DNA of 64,000 nt, taken from Elmis aenea (taxonomy: Eukaryota; Arthropoda; Insecta; Coleoptera; Elmidae). The notes beneath the pieces are model-generated. The model did no database searches and was not told the origin of the DNA. It was given only the letters and a program-made list of their open reading frames with translations. The position numbers and the translations under genes are program-made. The stretch spans positions 61,962,108-62,026,107 of the forward strand of contig OX393577.1 in NCBI GenBank assembly GCA_947652605.1, written 5' to 3'. Below, piece after piece: positions 47,896 to 57,660 of the stretch (the first letter of the stretch is position 1; every line of letters begins with the position of its first letter).

Positions 47896-48573
47896 ATATT
47901 GAAAAGTGAGATTAATTTTGTCTTTAATATCTAAGTAATGAGTTCAAAGTACTTTGAAATATTTTACAAAATATTCACTGAGACATGTACTATATTACGG
48001 TAATTGTACAAACTATGCAGTATCTTAATGTACAATCAAAGTTCCCAAAAGATTTTATCGTAATTGGACACAGCAGAAAAGAAAATTGTAGGTTTCCGCC
48101 TAAATATGTCATAGTTTGACGTGTTATACAACAATAATTTTCCAACATATTTATGTCACACGGACAACTAGCTGCTTCCACTAAAATTTGAAGGCTGTTT
48201 AGGATTGTACATCTTAAAAAACAATTGTGCAAGAGAGTAATATTGTGTATCTTCCAAGTCTTATTTTATTTCTTATGTTTAATCGCGTCGTTTGTTTAAG
48301 CTTAAAAAAAACGCAAAGGAACGGATGGTTTAAGTTATAGGCAGGTTACTAAGATAATATTAAATTAAGTATCTTTAAAGTTTAACGTTATTAGGTGATA
48401 CTTTTCGAGCTGCTATTTGTTCAAGCCGAAATGGTTTGGTTTTAAATTTATAAAATATAAATGAGTTATAAACTTTATGAGGGTAATAAAAATCACGAAC
48501 TAAACTTAAAACTGTTTTGTAATAAATCGATAAATATTTAGAATTTTTAAGACAATTTTTTTTAATTTGAAGT

Positions 48574-48676
48574 ATACATGGTAGACCAAATTCAAAAGTT
48601 TTACTGGGTATTTTCTATTTTGGTTACCGTAATAGTTGGCGAAAATCTGGCATCGGTCTCTTGGGCTATTATTTAA
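48574..48676 (+). repeat. Dispersed repeat, left part, split by insertion
   Basis: TATACATGGTAGACCAAATT through GGTCTCTTGGGCTATTATTT matches the complement of 8500-8586. The match resumes at 49272-49365 (AACGCCTATGCAATCAGG onward), so everything between is a later insertion. Confidence 0.8.
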
Positions 48677-49262
48677 GGATGAGGCTATTTATACATAGAG
48701 TATGTATAAGTAATTGACTATTTATACATACTTTTTTTTTTTAATAATTGAGATAAACCATTAAAACTAAGAAATAGTTTTTCTTAAAAAAAAAAACCTT
48801 ACCTAACCTTTAACCTAATGTAAAAAATATATATAAATAAAAAGTTGGGCCTTAGAAATAAGTTTATTGTATGTATAAATAACCAAGACAAAAGTTAGAG
48901 GTAATGAATAAAAAAAGCAAAATGAAAGGCAGAAAAATGTACACGACCAACTACATACATGGGATGGAGTGGAACAGAAATTGGCAAGAAAGAAGGAAAA
49001 ACAAACACTCTGATAGAGATAAAAAGAAATAGAGGAAGACCAAGAATAAAATGGGAAAAAGAAGTGAGGAAGAGACTAGAAGAAAAAGGAGTCAGCTGGA
49101 GAGATGAGCCACAATTAGCTAACCATAGGAAAGAGTGGAGAAACATAGTACAGAAATAGAGAAGCATACCTCGACACCGAAAGGTACAAGAGGAATCGAT
49201 AAAGAAGAAGAAGATAAATAACCAATTAGTCATACATACTGTATGTATAAATAGCCACATTC
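48677..49262. mobile_element. MITE with 9-bp duplication, carrying an RTE
   Basis: ATTATTTAA occurs at 48668-48676 and 49263-49271. Inverted ends GGATGAGGCTATTTATACAT and GAATGTGGCTATTTATACAT extend about 45 bp and include repeated CTATTTATACATA words. Alignment of its flanks to the unsplit repeat at 8.4-8.6 kb confirms the borders. Without the later RTE insertion it would be about 250 bp. Nine-base duplication suggests a Mutator-like MITE; no protein is encoded. Confidence 0.8.
48887..49213 (+). mobile_element. RTE LINE insertion with 12-bp duplication
   Basis: ATAAATAACCAA at 48875-48886 and 49214-49225 flanks it. The fragment holds the end of the RTE polyprotein (IEIKRNRGRPRIKWEKEVR, KGVSWRDEPQLANHRKEW, RNIVQK, stop at 49157-49159), then the shared 3' UTR CCTCGACACCGAAAGGTACA and a (GAA)n-like tail. 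The reading frame is open through the C-terminal part, so this is another fairly young copy. RGRP..W and the Trp-Arg endings match the copy at 33510. Confidence 0.9.
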
Positions 49263-49365
49263 ATTATTTAAAGAAAAGAACGCCTATGCAATCAGGTTTT
49301 TTATATCGCTTTCTATTTTGGCAGTACAGACGCAAAATGAAATTTCTTTATTTTTGAAAATATAC

Positions 49366-49840
49366 TTCTTCTTTTTGATCGGTTCCTCTTGTACCTTTCG
49401 GTGTCGAGGTATGCTTTTCTATTTCTATGTTATGTTTCTCTACTCCTGCCTATCGTTAGCTAATTGTGGCACATCTCTTCAGCTGACTCCTTTTTCTTCT
49501 AGTCTCTGCCTCACTTCATTTTCCCATTTTATTCTTGGTCTTTCTCTATTTTTACCCCTTCATCTTCATTTTCCATCCTATTTTTGCGTATAAACTTTCT
49601 AGCATGCGTAGTAGATGTCTAAGCCATCTTAATTGATTCGTCTCCATGTTTTTCTTAATATTTGTTACTCCTAGGTTATTTCGAATTTTTTCGTTACTGA
49701 TTTTATCGATCAGTCTACATCCCTCTATTCTTCTCAGAAATCTAATTTCCTGTACCTGTATTCTTTGTTTTTGAGTTAGTGTCCAAGTTTCTGAACTGTT
49801 TTCATCGTTTATTTTTGTGTCCCATAAATACAACAATAGC
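49366..49840 (-). pseudogene. RTE LINE 3' end, opposite orientation
   Basis: Minus-strand frame from 49836 reads SSETWTLTQKQRIQVQEIRF, LRRIEGCRLIDKISNEKIR and NQLRWLRHLLRMLES, then after a frameshift near 49560 RIKWENEVRQRLEEKGVS and the same 3' UTR, CACCGAAAGGTACAAGAGGA. It lies head to head (3' ends facing) with the RTE at 48887-49213. No confident duplication at its borders. The 3' tail adjoins the dispersed repeat at 49365. Confidence 0.85.
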
Positions 49841-49849
49841 TAAATACGC

Positions 49850-50694
49850 TATACAAATTTGAGATTTGAGGCCTTCGAAAGAGATGGAAAAAAAGACAAC
49901 TCGTGGAAAATTTAACTGCCAATTTGGTACATCTAATGAAATTTTAATTGTAAAATGGAACGACAATAAGCCAGTGAGCGTCGCAACGCATTATAATTCA
50001 ATCTAACCTCTTCCATCAACGAAAACATTCTCCGCCAAATTAAAAAAAAAATTGGTTCAAATTGGTGTCCCAATAAAGAATATAACTCGTATATGGGAGA
50101 TGTCGATTTACTCGAAAAGCAAATATCTTTACACAGAATAAGGATAAGTTCAAAAAAATTGAGATGGTCATTATTTACACAAATGTTAGATATAGCCATG
50201 GTAAATAATTGGAGACGCTCTCAATTCGTCGACCCAGAGGAAAACGTTTCCCTATTGGACGTTAGAAGAAAAATTACTCTAGCTTATTTATCCAAAAGTT
50301 CAACATCTCGTGAAAGGACAGGTCCTAAAAAATCAAAAATTCTAGATGGATCAGCTTGAGTGTAAGATTTGATCCTGGCAACTATCTAATAATACCTATG
50401 TGCAGTGTGCGGGAGAAAAAACAAGGATTTCTCAGTAGATGTGATGTACCTTTACAATTACATGACAATTATTTTGCCCCATTTCATAACAAAGAATTAA
50501 TAAAATTGTATGTAGGTATTACTTAACTTGTTTGTTATATTAAAAAAAAAAATAGTATTACACATTGCGCGATTGTCCCAAAAATGGGACGTAACAAATG
50601 AAAACTAACTTGTTTTTTGTTTTTCTATTATAAATCAACCAATTTGTACTAAAAAAAGAAAGTTTCTTAAAATAGAATTGTGGCGCTTAATGGG
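49850..50694 (+). pseudogene. piggyBac transposase C-terminal half and 3' end
   Basis: Frames join as ILIVKWNDNKPVSVATHY, KEYNSYMGDVDLLEKQISLH, RIRISSKKLRWSLFTQML and DIAMVNNWRRSQ. This is the piggyBac segment from the N-(E/D)-x-x-x-x-K-W-x-D-N-K strand to the third catalytic Asp (M-G-x-V-D). After frameshifts comes SRCDVPLQLHDNYFAPFHN, the C-terminal cysteine-rich end, with two usual Cys changed. The right end reads ...GGG followed by TTAA (50695-50698), with a 16-bp palindrome GTCCCAAAAATGGGAC at 50575-50590. The 5' half is missing. It is a different family from 27063-28838. Confidence 0.85.
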
Positions 50695-50698
50695 TTAA

Positions 50699-52271
50699 AA
50701 CTAGGAACATGACACTGACTAAATAATTCTTTAACACCATTCCGTCAATTATTTCTTAAGCTAAACACAACAACGCCTTCTCTTTATTCCTGCAAACTTC
50801 TTAATGCGTAAAAAATGCAAATTAATAGCGAAAGAATTACAAGTACGGTAATTTCATCTTCACTGAAATTAGGAACATTGCCAAGTTTAAACTGTGATGA
50901 AGTATACGAAGAGCATAGTTGCCATATGACAAATTAGCCCATTAAATAAACGAATAAGCACGGCCAACTCCCTGAAGAAAAAAAAGTTGAACAAGAAGCT
51001 GCAGCTCAGACATGATCAAAATGCTAAAAATTATATTCAGCAACAGTTTTATCCGAGGCGTGCTGTGCAGTATGGCAATGAAATCAATCTACCGCATTAA
51101 GAAATGCAACATAAGAACTGGGACCGGTTTTGGAAATATGAGAAGATGGTTATTGTTTTTTTAGCCATAAAACATTCAACAATATAAGAAGATAGTAATC
51201 TTTTTTTAAGCTATAAAATCATCAACATATCAAGAAAGAAATGCTTACATTTTGAAGCTAGTCGGTAATAAACTGGCAAAAATACATTTTGCAATCACTT
51301 TGATATCTTTAATTCAGTTGTAATTTCGGTTAGTTTACTAAAACACATAAAATTTAACAAATTTGTATGTCCCTTTCTCTTTAAGTATCTCCGTTTATCG
51401 ATTCCTCCGTCTTGCTCTTTGTTAGGTATTGTTCGTTGGACTAAATGTTCGTTTTGTTTCATTTTTAAATTTTGCTTTTTGTCGCGCTTTTTTGGTTGGT
51501 TTTATAGCCGTCGCGCCTGCCCGCCAGAAAGGCCTCTCTCCGGGCAAGAAGAACGGTCGAAAAATTGCCAATGTGCCGTCGTGTATGTGGTAAGTGAAAC
51601 CAACCATTTCGTTTGTACTTGAATTCAATTTATGGTCCTTCGAGAGTTTGACTGATTCTGTTCATATGCAACATTATTAATACTACAAACTTGTAATGCA
51701 AATAGTTATATTGCAAACTAATACAGATTCCTCTTTATTTGCATGTGATAGATGCATATGAATTAAGGAGATGTTGCTGCATTAAAAGTACTCACTTTTA
51801 AACAATTGCCTCGCCAAACTGTATGATTAAATATAAATTTACTCCAAAAAAACTTTTCCAATTCGTAGCTGTGATATTAATCCACAAATCCGTGGTAATT
51901 TATAGGCACAAAGGAGGCACAAACTATTAGGTTATTATTCATCTTTTATGCTTCCAGTGCCTGTCAACCACACCGTTGCCTTTGTATCTCAATTGATGAT
52001 ATTTTTAGCAAATATATCATGAGCAAAAGCTAGCTAATAGTTAGGTAGATAATTATTTTTTGTTAAAATCGTGGCTAAATAATGATGTTACCATCAATAA
52101 CGAAATGGAGCATGGTCTAGTGTTTTATGATAGGTGTTTTGTTTGTTTTGACATTTATTTATCGATTGTAACTAATCAATAGTAATATAAATTTACAACT
52201 ATCTAAATCTAAAAACCTTAAAACTTCTAGGAAGACGTTTACAAAAAGTTGGTAATAGTTAGCATTTTAAC
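50699..52271. other. Intergenic, no feature seen
   Basis: No supported gene. Two overlapping opposite-strand frames at 51419-51628 share a GC-richer patch but show no domain. Confidence 0.45.
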
Positions 52272-52273
52272 TA

Positions 52274-53969
52274 TCGGGTGATCGAAAATGATTGATGCCA
52301 AGGGTGTTAGGAACTTTATTCGAACGGTTGGTAACACATAGGGGAAAACCAGTGGCGTAGGGAAAGAAGTTTAAATTGACAAAACGGGTAATAATATTCT
52401 CAATTTAAATATGACAACTACAGTTTTTGTTGTCAAAAAGATTTGCAAAGCTTTTTGTGTAAGAGTAAGCTTTATGAAAAACAATTAAATGAGGTTACTT
52501 TAAATCAGTTTCTTCATTAATTTTTAAAAGTACATATTAGGTAAATATTGTTTGCAATACAAGTTTACAGAAGGTGCTCAAAATGCCTTCCGTCATTTTC
52601 TAAACATAAATTAACACGTCTTTTTAAATTTTCAAACACGTTTTGTAACATATTTTGTGATATATTGTTAATTTCAATTTTTATTGCTTCTTCTAATTCT
52701 CGAAGTGTATGTGGCCTGTTCGCAAAAATTCGATTTTTTAAATATCCAAATAGGAAACAGTCAGGTGGTGTAAGTCCAGGAGACCTTGGTGGCCATAAGT
52801 TAGCACTAATTATTCTGTCATCATAAAATTCTTCGAGAAATGCTATGGTACTATGTGCTACATGAGGCCTGGCATTGTCTTGTTGAAAAAATCCATTTTG
52901 AATTTCATCATCGTGCAGTTGATCAATAAATGTTTCTAACATTGCTTGGTATCTTTCGGCATTGATTGTATCGTAGAAGAATATTGGTCCAATAATTCTT
53001 CTTCGTGAGATAGCTATCCATACTCCAACTTTTTGTGGATGCAAAACAGTTTCAACAAAAATGTGAGGATTCTGTGCGCCCCAAGTTCTATAATTTTGAC
53101 TGTTAACATACCCTGACAGATGAAACCAGTAAAAAATGTCAGGTCCAAAATTTCATTATTGTTCAAATGTCGGTTGAACCATGTACAATAACGTTGTCTT
53201 GCTTCAAAATCGCGTGGAAATAATTGGGGAATCGTCACTTTATAGGGGTGTAAATGTAAAACATTCACTAAAGCTTTTTGTGTGCTGCCATATGAAAGTC
53301 CTAAAAATGTATTACTGTAATTGTGAAAATCTAAATTCAATGCAATGCCTTACCTGTTTGAGTGGATAGTTTTCTAATAGATTTTTGTGGGCTTATGGCT
53401 ACTCTTGTTTGAACATCTTCGATTACTTCCTGCGTAAGAACCGACGGTCCACCTGATGATTTTGCCCTACACACACAGTGCCTGTTTTCGAAGCGGTCAA
53501 CTACACGTCGTTTATGGGTGGCAAAAACTTTGGGATTAATTTCAATGTCTGGAAATTTTTCTTGAAACTGTTCAATAGTTGACTGCAGAGAATAAGTCCA
53601 ATCGCCATCGTCGTTACGGTTACCATTTCGGTAGTGCGCCATCAATATAAACGCATCTTGTTCTTGTGTGAACACCATCATGAATAGTTAGTTCTTAGAA
53701 GAACTGATTTTTACGAAACGATGCAAATTAAAACGAAAAACTACGTAGAAATCACACACGAAATGATAGAACAACCTGAACGCACAGAAAACGGAAAACT
53801 GATAACTGATTTTTACGAAAAAATGCAAATTAAAACGAGAACTGTCACTGAATACGAAAATAATACTACGCCACTGATATCCTAGTTTTACACTGCGATA
53901 CCAACAAAAAGTTGGTTATTTTATTTTCGGTCTGAAGTTAGCGGGCATCAGTCATTTTCGATCACCCGA
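52274..53969 (-). mobile_element. Tc1/mariner-superfamily element, nearly full length
   Basis: Inverted ends of about 26 bp start TCGGGTGATCGAAAATGA at 52274 and at the complement of 53969, with TA outside each (52272-52273 and 53970-53971). A second inverted pair, CAGTGGCGTAG, lies inside at 52350-52360 and 53866-53876. Upstream of the gene, two direct copies of CTGATTTTTACGAAAMRATG (53703 and 53799) may be binding sites. The single transposase gene covers most of the interior. Confidence 0.9.
52565..53681 (-). pseudogene. Tc1/mariner-type transposase, catalytic Asp deleted
   Basis: ATG at 53681 opens FTQEQDAFILMAHYRNGNRN and a helix-turn-helix segment of the DUF4817-like type with KRRVVDRFENRHCVC, then SSGGPSVLTQEVIEDVQTR and SPQKSIRKLSTQTG. 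After a frameshift: LHLHPYKVTIPQLFPRDFEA, NNNEILDLTFFT. There the usual DEAW is replaced by a direct jump to WFHLSGYVNSQNY, a deletion of about 10 nt removing the first catalytic Asp. The rest is one frame: HPQKVGVWIAISRRRIIGPI, FFQQDNARPHVAH (second Asp) and WPPRSPGLTPPDCFLFGYLK (third Asp), stop at 52565. I count 38 residues between the second and third Asp. Few other defects, so recently active. Confidence 0.9.
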
Positions 53970-53971
53970 TA

Positions 53972-54329
53972 TTAAGCAGGTTATAACTGTCGATTACTAC
54001 AGCGATCGTGTTTTGTTTTGACAAATAGAAGGATTGCTAGAATTTTGTGAAAAATAAAAAATAAATTATTTGACGCAGAAGAGAAAATATTGCTCCCGGT
54101 ATAATAAAATCACAAATTTGATCACATGGTATATCATATCCCATCTTTTTGCAAAGCTTTGTGTTTCATAATTGGTTTTTTTGGCAGCTACAGGCAAGTG
54201 TAAAGCCGGAGTTGATTTGTTTTTGACACTGCTTATTACGTTTTATACATGGTGTGCAATTTTTTTATGTCAATCTTTTCTAAATAGCATTCAATTATTT
54301 ATCATAATCAGTTTTATTCTCTTATCCAA
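53972..54329. other. Intergenic, no feature seen
   Basis: No supported feature. Confidence 0.5.
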
Positions 54330-55145
54330 AAAATTACTAGCAGCCGCCAAACAGATCAACAACTGGACAAAAACATGGCCTATAAAGTTAAATGAAACTA
54401 AGTTAGTACATGTCGATTTTACCAACAAGAGAATTGTGCATGTACCAGTCAACTTAAATAATAAATAAATTCCATACTCCAACACAGCCAAATACTTAGG
54501 TATTACATTAGACGCTAAGCTACGCTGGAAGGCTCATGTCAAGAAAAAAAGGGAAGAAATAGGTAGGTATCAAATATAAAAAAATGTACTGGCTTATCGG
54601 AAGGAATTCCTCTCTGCCCCTACATAATAAACTTTTACTATACAACCAAATTTTAAAGCCTGCATGGACATATGGGATACAGCTATGAGGATGCACCAGA
54701 CAGTAATATTCAGATCATCAAGAGATTCCAGAACAAAACACTAAGGAGCATCGCTGATGCACCTTGGTATTGCAGAAATAGTGACATACATCGGGACCTG
54801 AACATGCACCGTAACCAACACCATTCAGAAGTTTGCCAAGAGCCACGAGAAAGGCTTTATCAACATGTGAATGCCGAGGCGATCCAGCTTCTGGACAGTA
54901 CAGGATTAGTTAGATGACTGAAAAGGGTTAAACCTTTTGAGTTAGTTTAAGCAAAAGTTAAAAAGCAGAGGCGGTGCAGTAGTGTGCACGTTAATAATTA
55001 GTGTACTTATAAATTAGCAAACTAAGGACTACTATTGGGCAAACCTTAGACTAACTTTGAACATTATTAATTTAGGCTAGAATTAAACTGCTCTTTGGTC
55101 TCATAGACCAGATTGCATTGTTATAAACTGTATCAGGGTTTAAAT
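54330..55145 (+). mobile_element. Jockey LINE 3' part, 5'-truncated
   Basis: The truncated element holds the RT C-terminal region and a 3' UTR that ends with GAATTAAACTGCTC, a TGGTCT-CAT-AGACCA hairpin (55096-55110), and TATCAGGGTTTAAA. The 3' UTR recurs at 35110-35205. The first homology to Jockey begins near 54340. Confidence 0.85.
54340..54945 (+). pseudogene. Jockey reverse transcriptase C-terminal part
   Basis: Frames join as LLAAAKQINNWTKTWPIKLN, KYLGITLDAKLRWKAHVKKK, a stop, NKLLLYNQILKPAWTYG, IQIIKRFQNKTLRSIADAPW, DIHRDLNMHR and LYQHVNAEAIQLLDSTGLVR, ending near PFELV. The YLG-x-T-L-D-x-x-L-x-W box and LR-x-I-x-x-A-P-W-Y are Jockey-clade markers. The RT catalytic motifs lie upstream and are absent. 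At least three frameshifts. Better preserved than 9704-10375, with which it shares motif order. Confidence 0.85.
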
Positions 55146-55933
55146 TTTATTCTCAATATCTACTCTATCCACAAAAAGTGTCTTTCAATTTTTATCCTGC
55201 ATAATATTTTCATATTTCTTAATTCGTCTCCTGACACATCCACAATGCCAATGATCGTCATTTTTCAAAGTGACCAACATTCCTTATGCATCGCAATAAA
55301 TTCTTTACGAAATGTAATAACCGAGATACGATTACAGATTAGTTTTGCATTCTTCTTAACGCGTTTTACCAGCTAAGAACAAGCCGAACGCGTAAAAACA
55401 GCAATTTATTTGCGTATACTTCTCACGTTAGATGATAATTTTACAGTTCTGTAAAAATCTGTGACTGTTTTGAAAACATAATAACCAGCTCTGCCGAAGA
55501 ACTGCTTTATTCACAAGAAAATCTGTTGTAGGTATAATAATGCGTAATTTAGTTACACGAGTAATATCTTTCTTATAGTATTAGTAACTATGTATAGATT
55601 ATTAATTGCGCCCATAAATTATCCTTATTGTTTTGCTAAGCTCATTCATTTAGTTAGCAAGTTTATGGCAAGGATAACTATTGCAGGATACGCCTGCATT
55701 AAGACGTATTATCGTGTTATGACGTCCTAAGATCTAATTAATTAGAAGCGGTTACGTACTGAATATGGACCGTGTGAATATTATGTTCTATTTACTATGG
55801 TCCATTAATCCTTACCGTTAACTGGCTATTACACTATTACGGACTATTATATCATCACCATAAATATTTTATTGTCGTTATTTGAATATGCGAATACATG
55901 CAAGGGAGATTTTAGCATATCGCATCAAATGCA
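55146..55933. other. Intergenic, no feature seen
   Basis: No supported feature. Confidence 0.5.
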
Positions 55934-55941
55934 CATAAGAT

Positions 55942-56377
55942 CACGGGTTTGGAGCGGAGCACGGACCTGAAGTACGGAGTAGTGGAGCAATGGGTTTTTG
56001 CCCGGAGCAGGAGCGGAGTCCGGAGCAAATAATTTTAATTGCTCCACTGCTCCAGTTTGTTATGTCCAATTTAAAAAAAAAAAAACTACTTTTTTCTTCT
56101 TTTCTTCGACGTTTAAAGATCAATAATTTGTTCTTTCAAACATTTATTTAACTTCACTTGTTTGTTGAGGTCAAATATTGTTATTTTTAACCAACCTCTA
56201 CATATCCGATAAAAATAAGAGTTTGTTTAAAAAAAAATAATTATTAAACATCTTTTTTCTAACGTTAACAATATTCGGAGCATAGAGCGGAACTGGAGCT
56301 GAGCTGGAGCACGCATTTTAATGCCGGAGCGGAGGTGGAGCGGAGCAATTAAAAAATTGGACTGCTCCAAACCCCTG
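55942..56377 (-). mobile_element. GCTCC-rich hAT MITE, copy 2 (complete)
   Basis: CATAAGAT (55934-55941) and CATTAGAT (56378-56385) match at 7 of 8 positions. The ends CACGGGTTTGGAGC and, inverted, CAGGGGTTTGGAGC are followed by arrays of GGAGC/GCTCC. The interior with ACAATATTTGACC (complement) matches copy 1 at 41005-41400. CAGGGG ends and an 8-bp duplication place it in hAT. No transposase. Confidence 0.85.
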
Positions 56378-56385
56378 CATTAGAT

Positions 56386-57110
56386 AATAAAAATAAAGGT
56401 AAATGTATTGTATACATACGGTGACCATACGTCCTTTATTATAAAGGGATATCCTTTAGATTTATGAATTTTTTTAAAACTCAAAGTTTTCCATTTAATT
56501 AATTGTTATTTATTGTGCCTGCCATATATGGAACAGTTGTATATATTAGTATTGGTATAAAATGCTTTTCAGTCCAATTGATATTGAAAGTTGTAACAGT
56601 AAATATTTATTGATACTTCTATGTCCTTCCAATAAGAGTTGAAAATTTTGAGAAAGTTTGTGATATGTTCAGTACCAAAGACTACTAGGGTACAGTAAAG
56701 CTAGGTGGTTGACTCTATTACTGACTTAGTAATCGATTTTAATACTGTTTGCGCCTCTTAAAATGTACTTTTTGAAGCAGGAGAAATGTCTTACAATTCT
56801 CAGAATCTTCTTTAATGATCCCTTTGCTAAGGCATGTTTTTTCCATTGTCAAGCTTTATTTTTTCATAAACCCATTCTAAAAATTGTATTTTAGAATATT
56901 TCAATGTGCGAAACTTTCGTTGCTGTAAAAAAAAAAATTAAACTGTCTAAACGTTAAGCAAAAGTTTTTACCCGCGATTGTAAAAGAACTGTTTCACGAT
57001 TGAAAAACTGTCAGAATACAAAGTAGTTTAAAGAATGATTTTATCAAACTTGTATTGATTTAAATCGGTGGCATAATGTTTTACAACAATTCTGATTTAA
57101 AAAAAAACAA
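56386..57110. other. Intergenic, no feature seen
   Basis: No supported feature. Confidence 0.5.
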
Positions 57111-57114
57111 CAAC

Positions 57115-57390
57115 AACAGGGGTCGCACTTTTCAGCCCCTTGTAAAGGTGGGAGATCATTAAAAATATTACTTTGGGAAACCTTTTAATAAGTATAGAAC
57201 ATCTACTAAATGTCATTCTCCTACACATATCCAAACTTGAAAACTAAAATAAAAACCTAATTTTACCGCTCCTCTTTAGGGGGGTGTAACTCCAAAAGAA
57301 GACGTATAAGAAAAAAAAATTATATAAAAACCCCCCTTAATTTTCGATAAGTAATTATCTCCCGAAGTTTTTCGCAATATTTAAGAATAT
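57115..57390 (+). repeat. Dispersed copy of one arm of the 17.5-kb palindrome
   Basis: GGGGTCGCACTTTTCAGCCC through CCGCTCCTCTTTAGGGGGGT to TTTTCGCAATATTTAAGAA matches 18285-18665 in the same orientation. Confidence 0.85.
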
Positions 57391-57391
57391 A

Positions 57392-57660
57392 TTATACAGG
57401 GTGATTGAAATTCGAGTTTAAGTATGGGGATCTCGCTTATTATAATAACTAGAATAAAGGTTTACACTTGGCTAAGATGCTAAATTTGGTGCTCATTAAT
57501 AATCCGAAAAGAAATTGGAAATATCTTAAACGGAGAAAATTAGGAAAAACCGAAAAATACGATTTTGAAAATCGTCTATAACTTCCTTGGAGTATAAAAT
57601 ATTTCAAATGTGTAAAAACGTTGCTAAAGCAACTTTTTAAGCCGCATCGGATAGTAATCA
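57392..57660 (+). repeat. Dispersed repeat with TACAGGGTG header
   Basis: It opens TATACAGGGTGATTGAAATT and TATGGGGATCTCGCTTATTA, then runs parallel to 23655-23912. It directly abuts the previous repeat, so the two may form one larger family. Confidence 0.85.

Noticed and set aside
51419..51628. Overlapping frames on opposite strands in a GC-richer patch
   Set aside because: No motif on either strand; could be a very old exon or element piece but nothing supports it.
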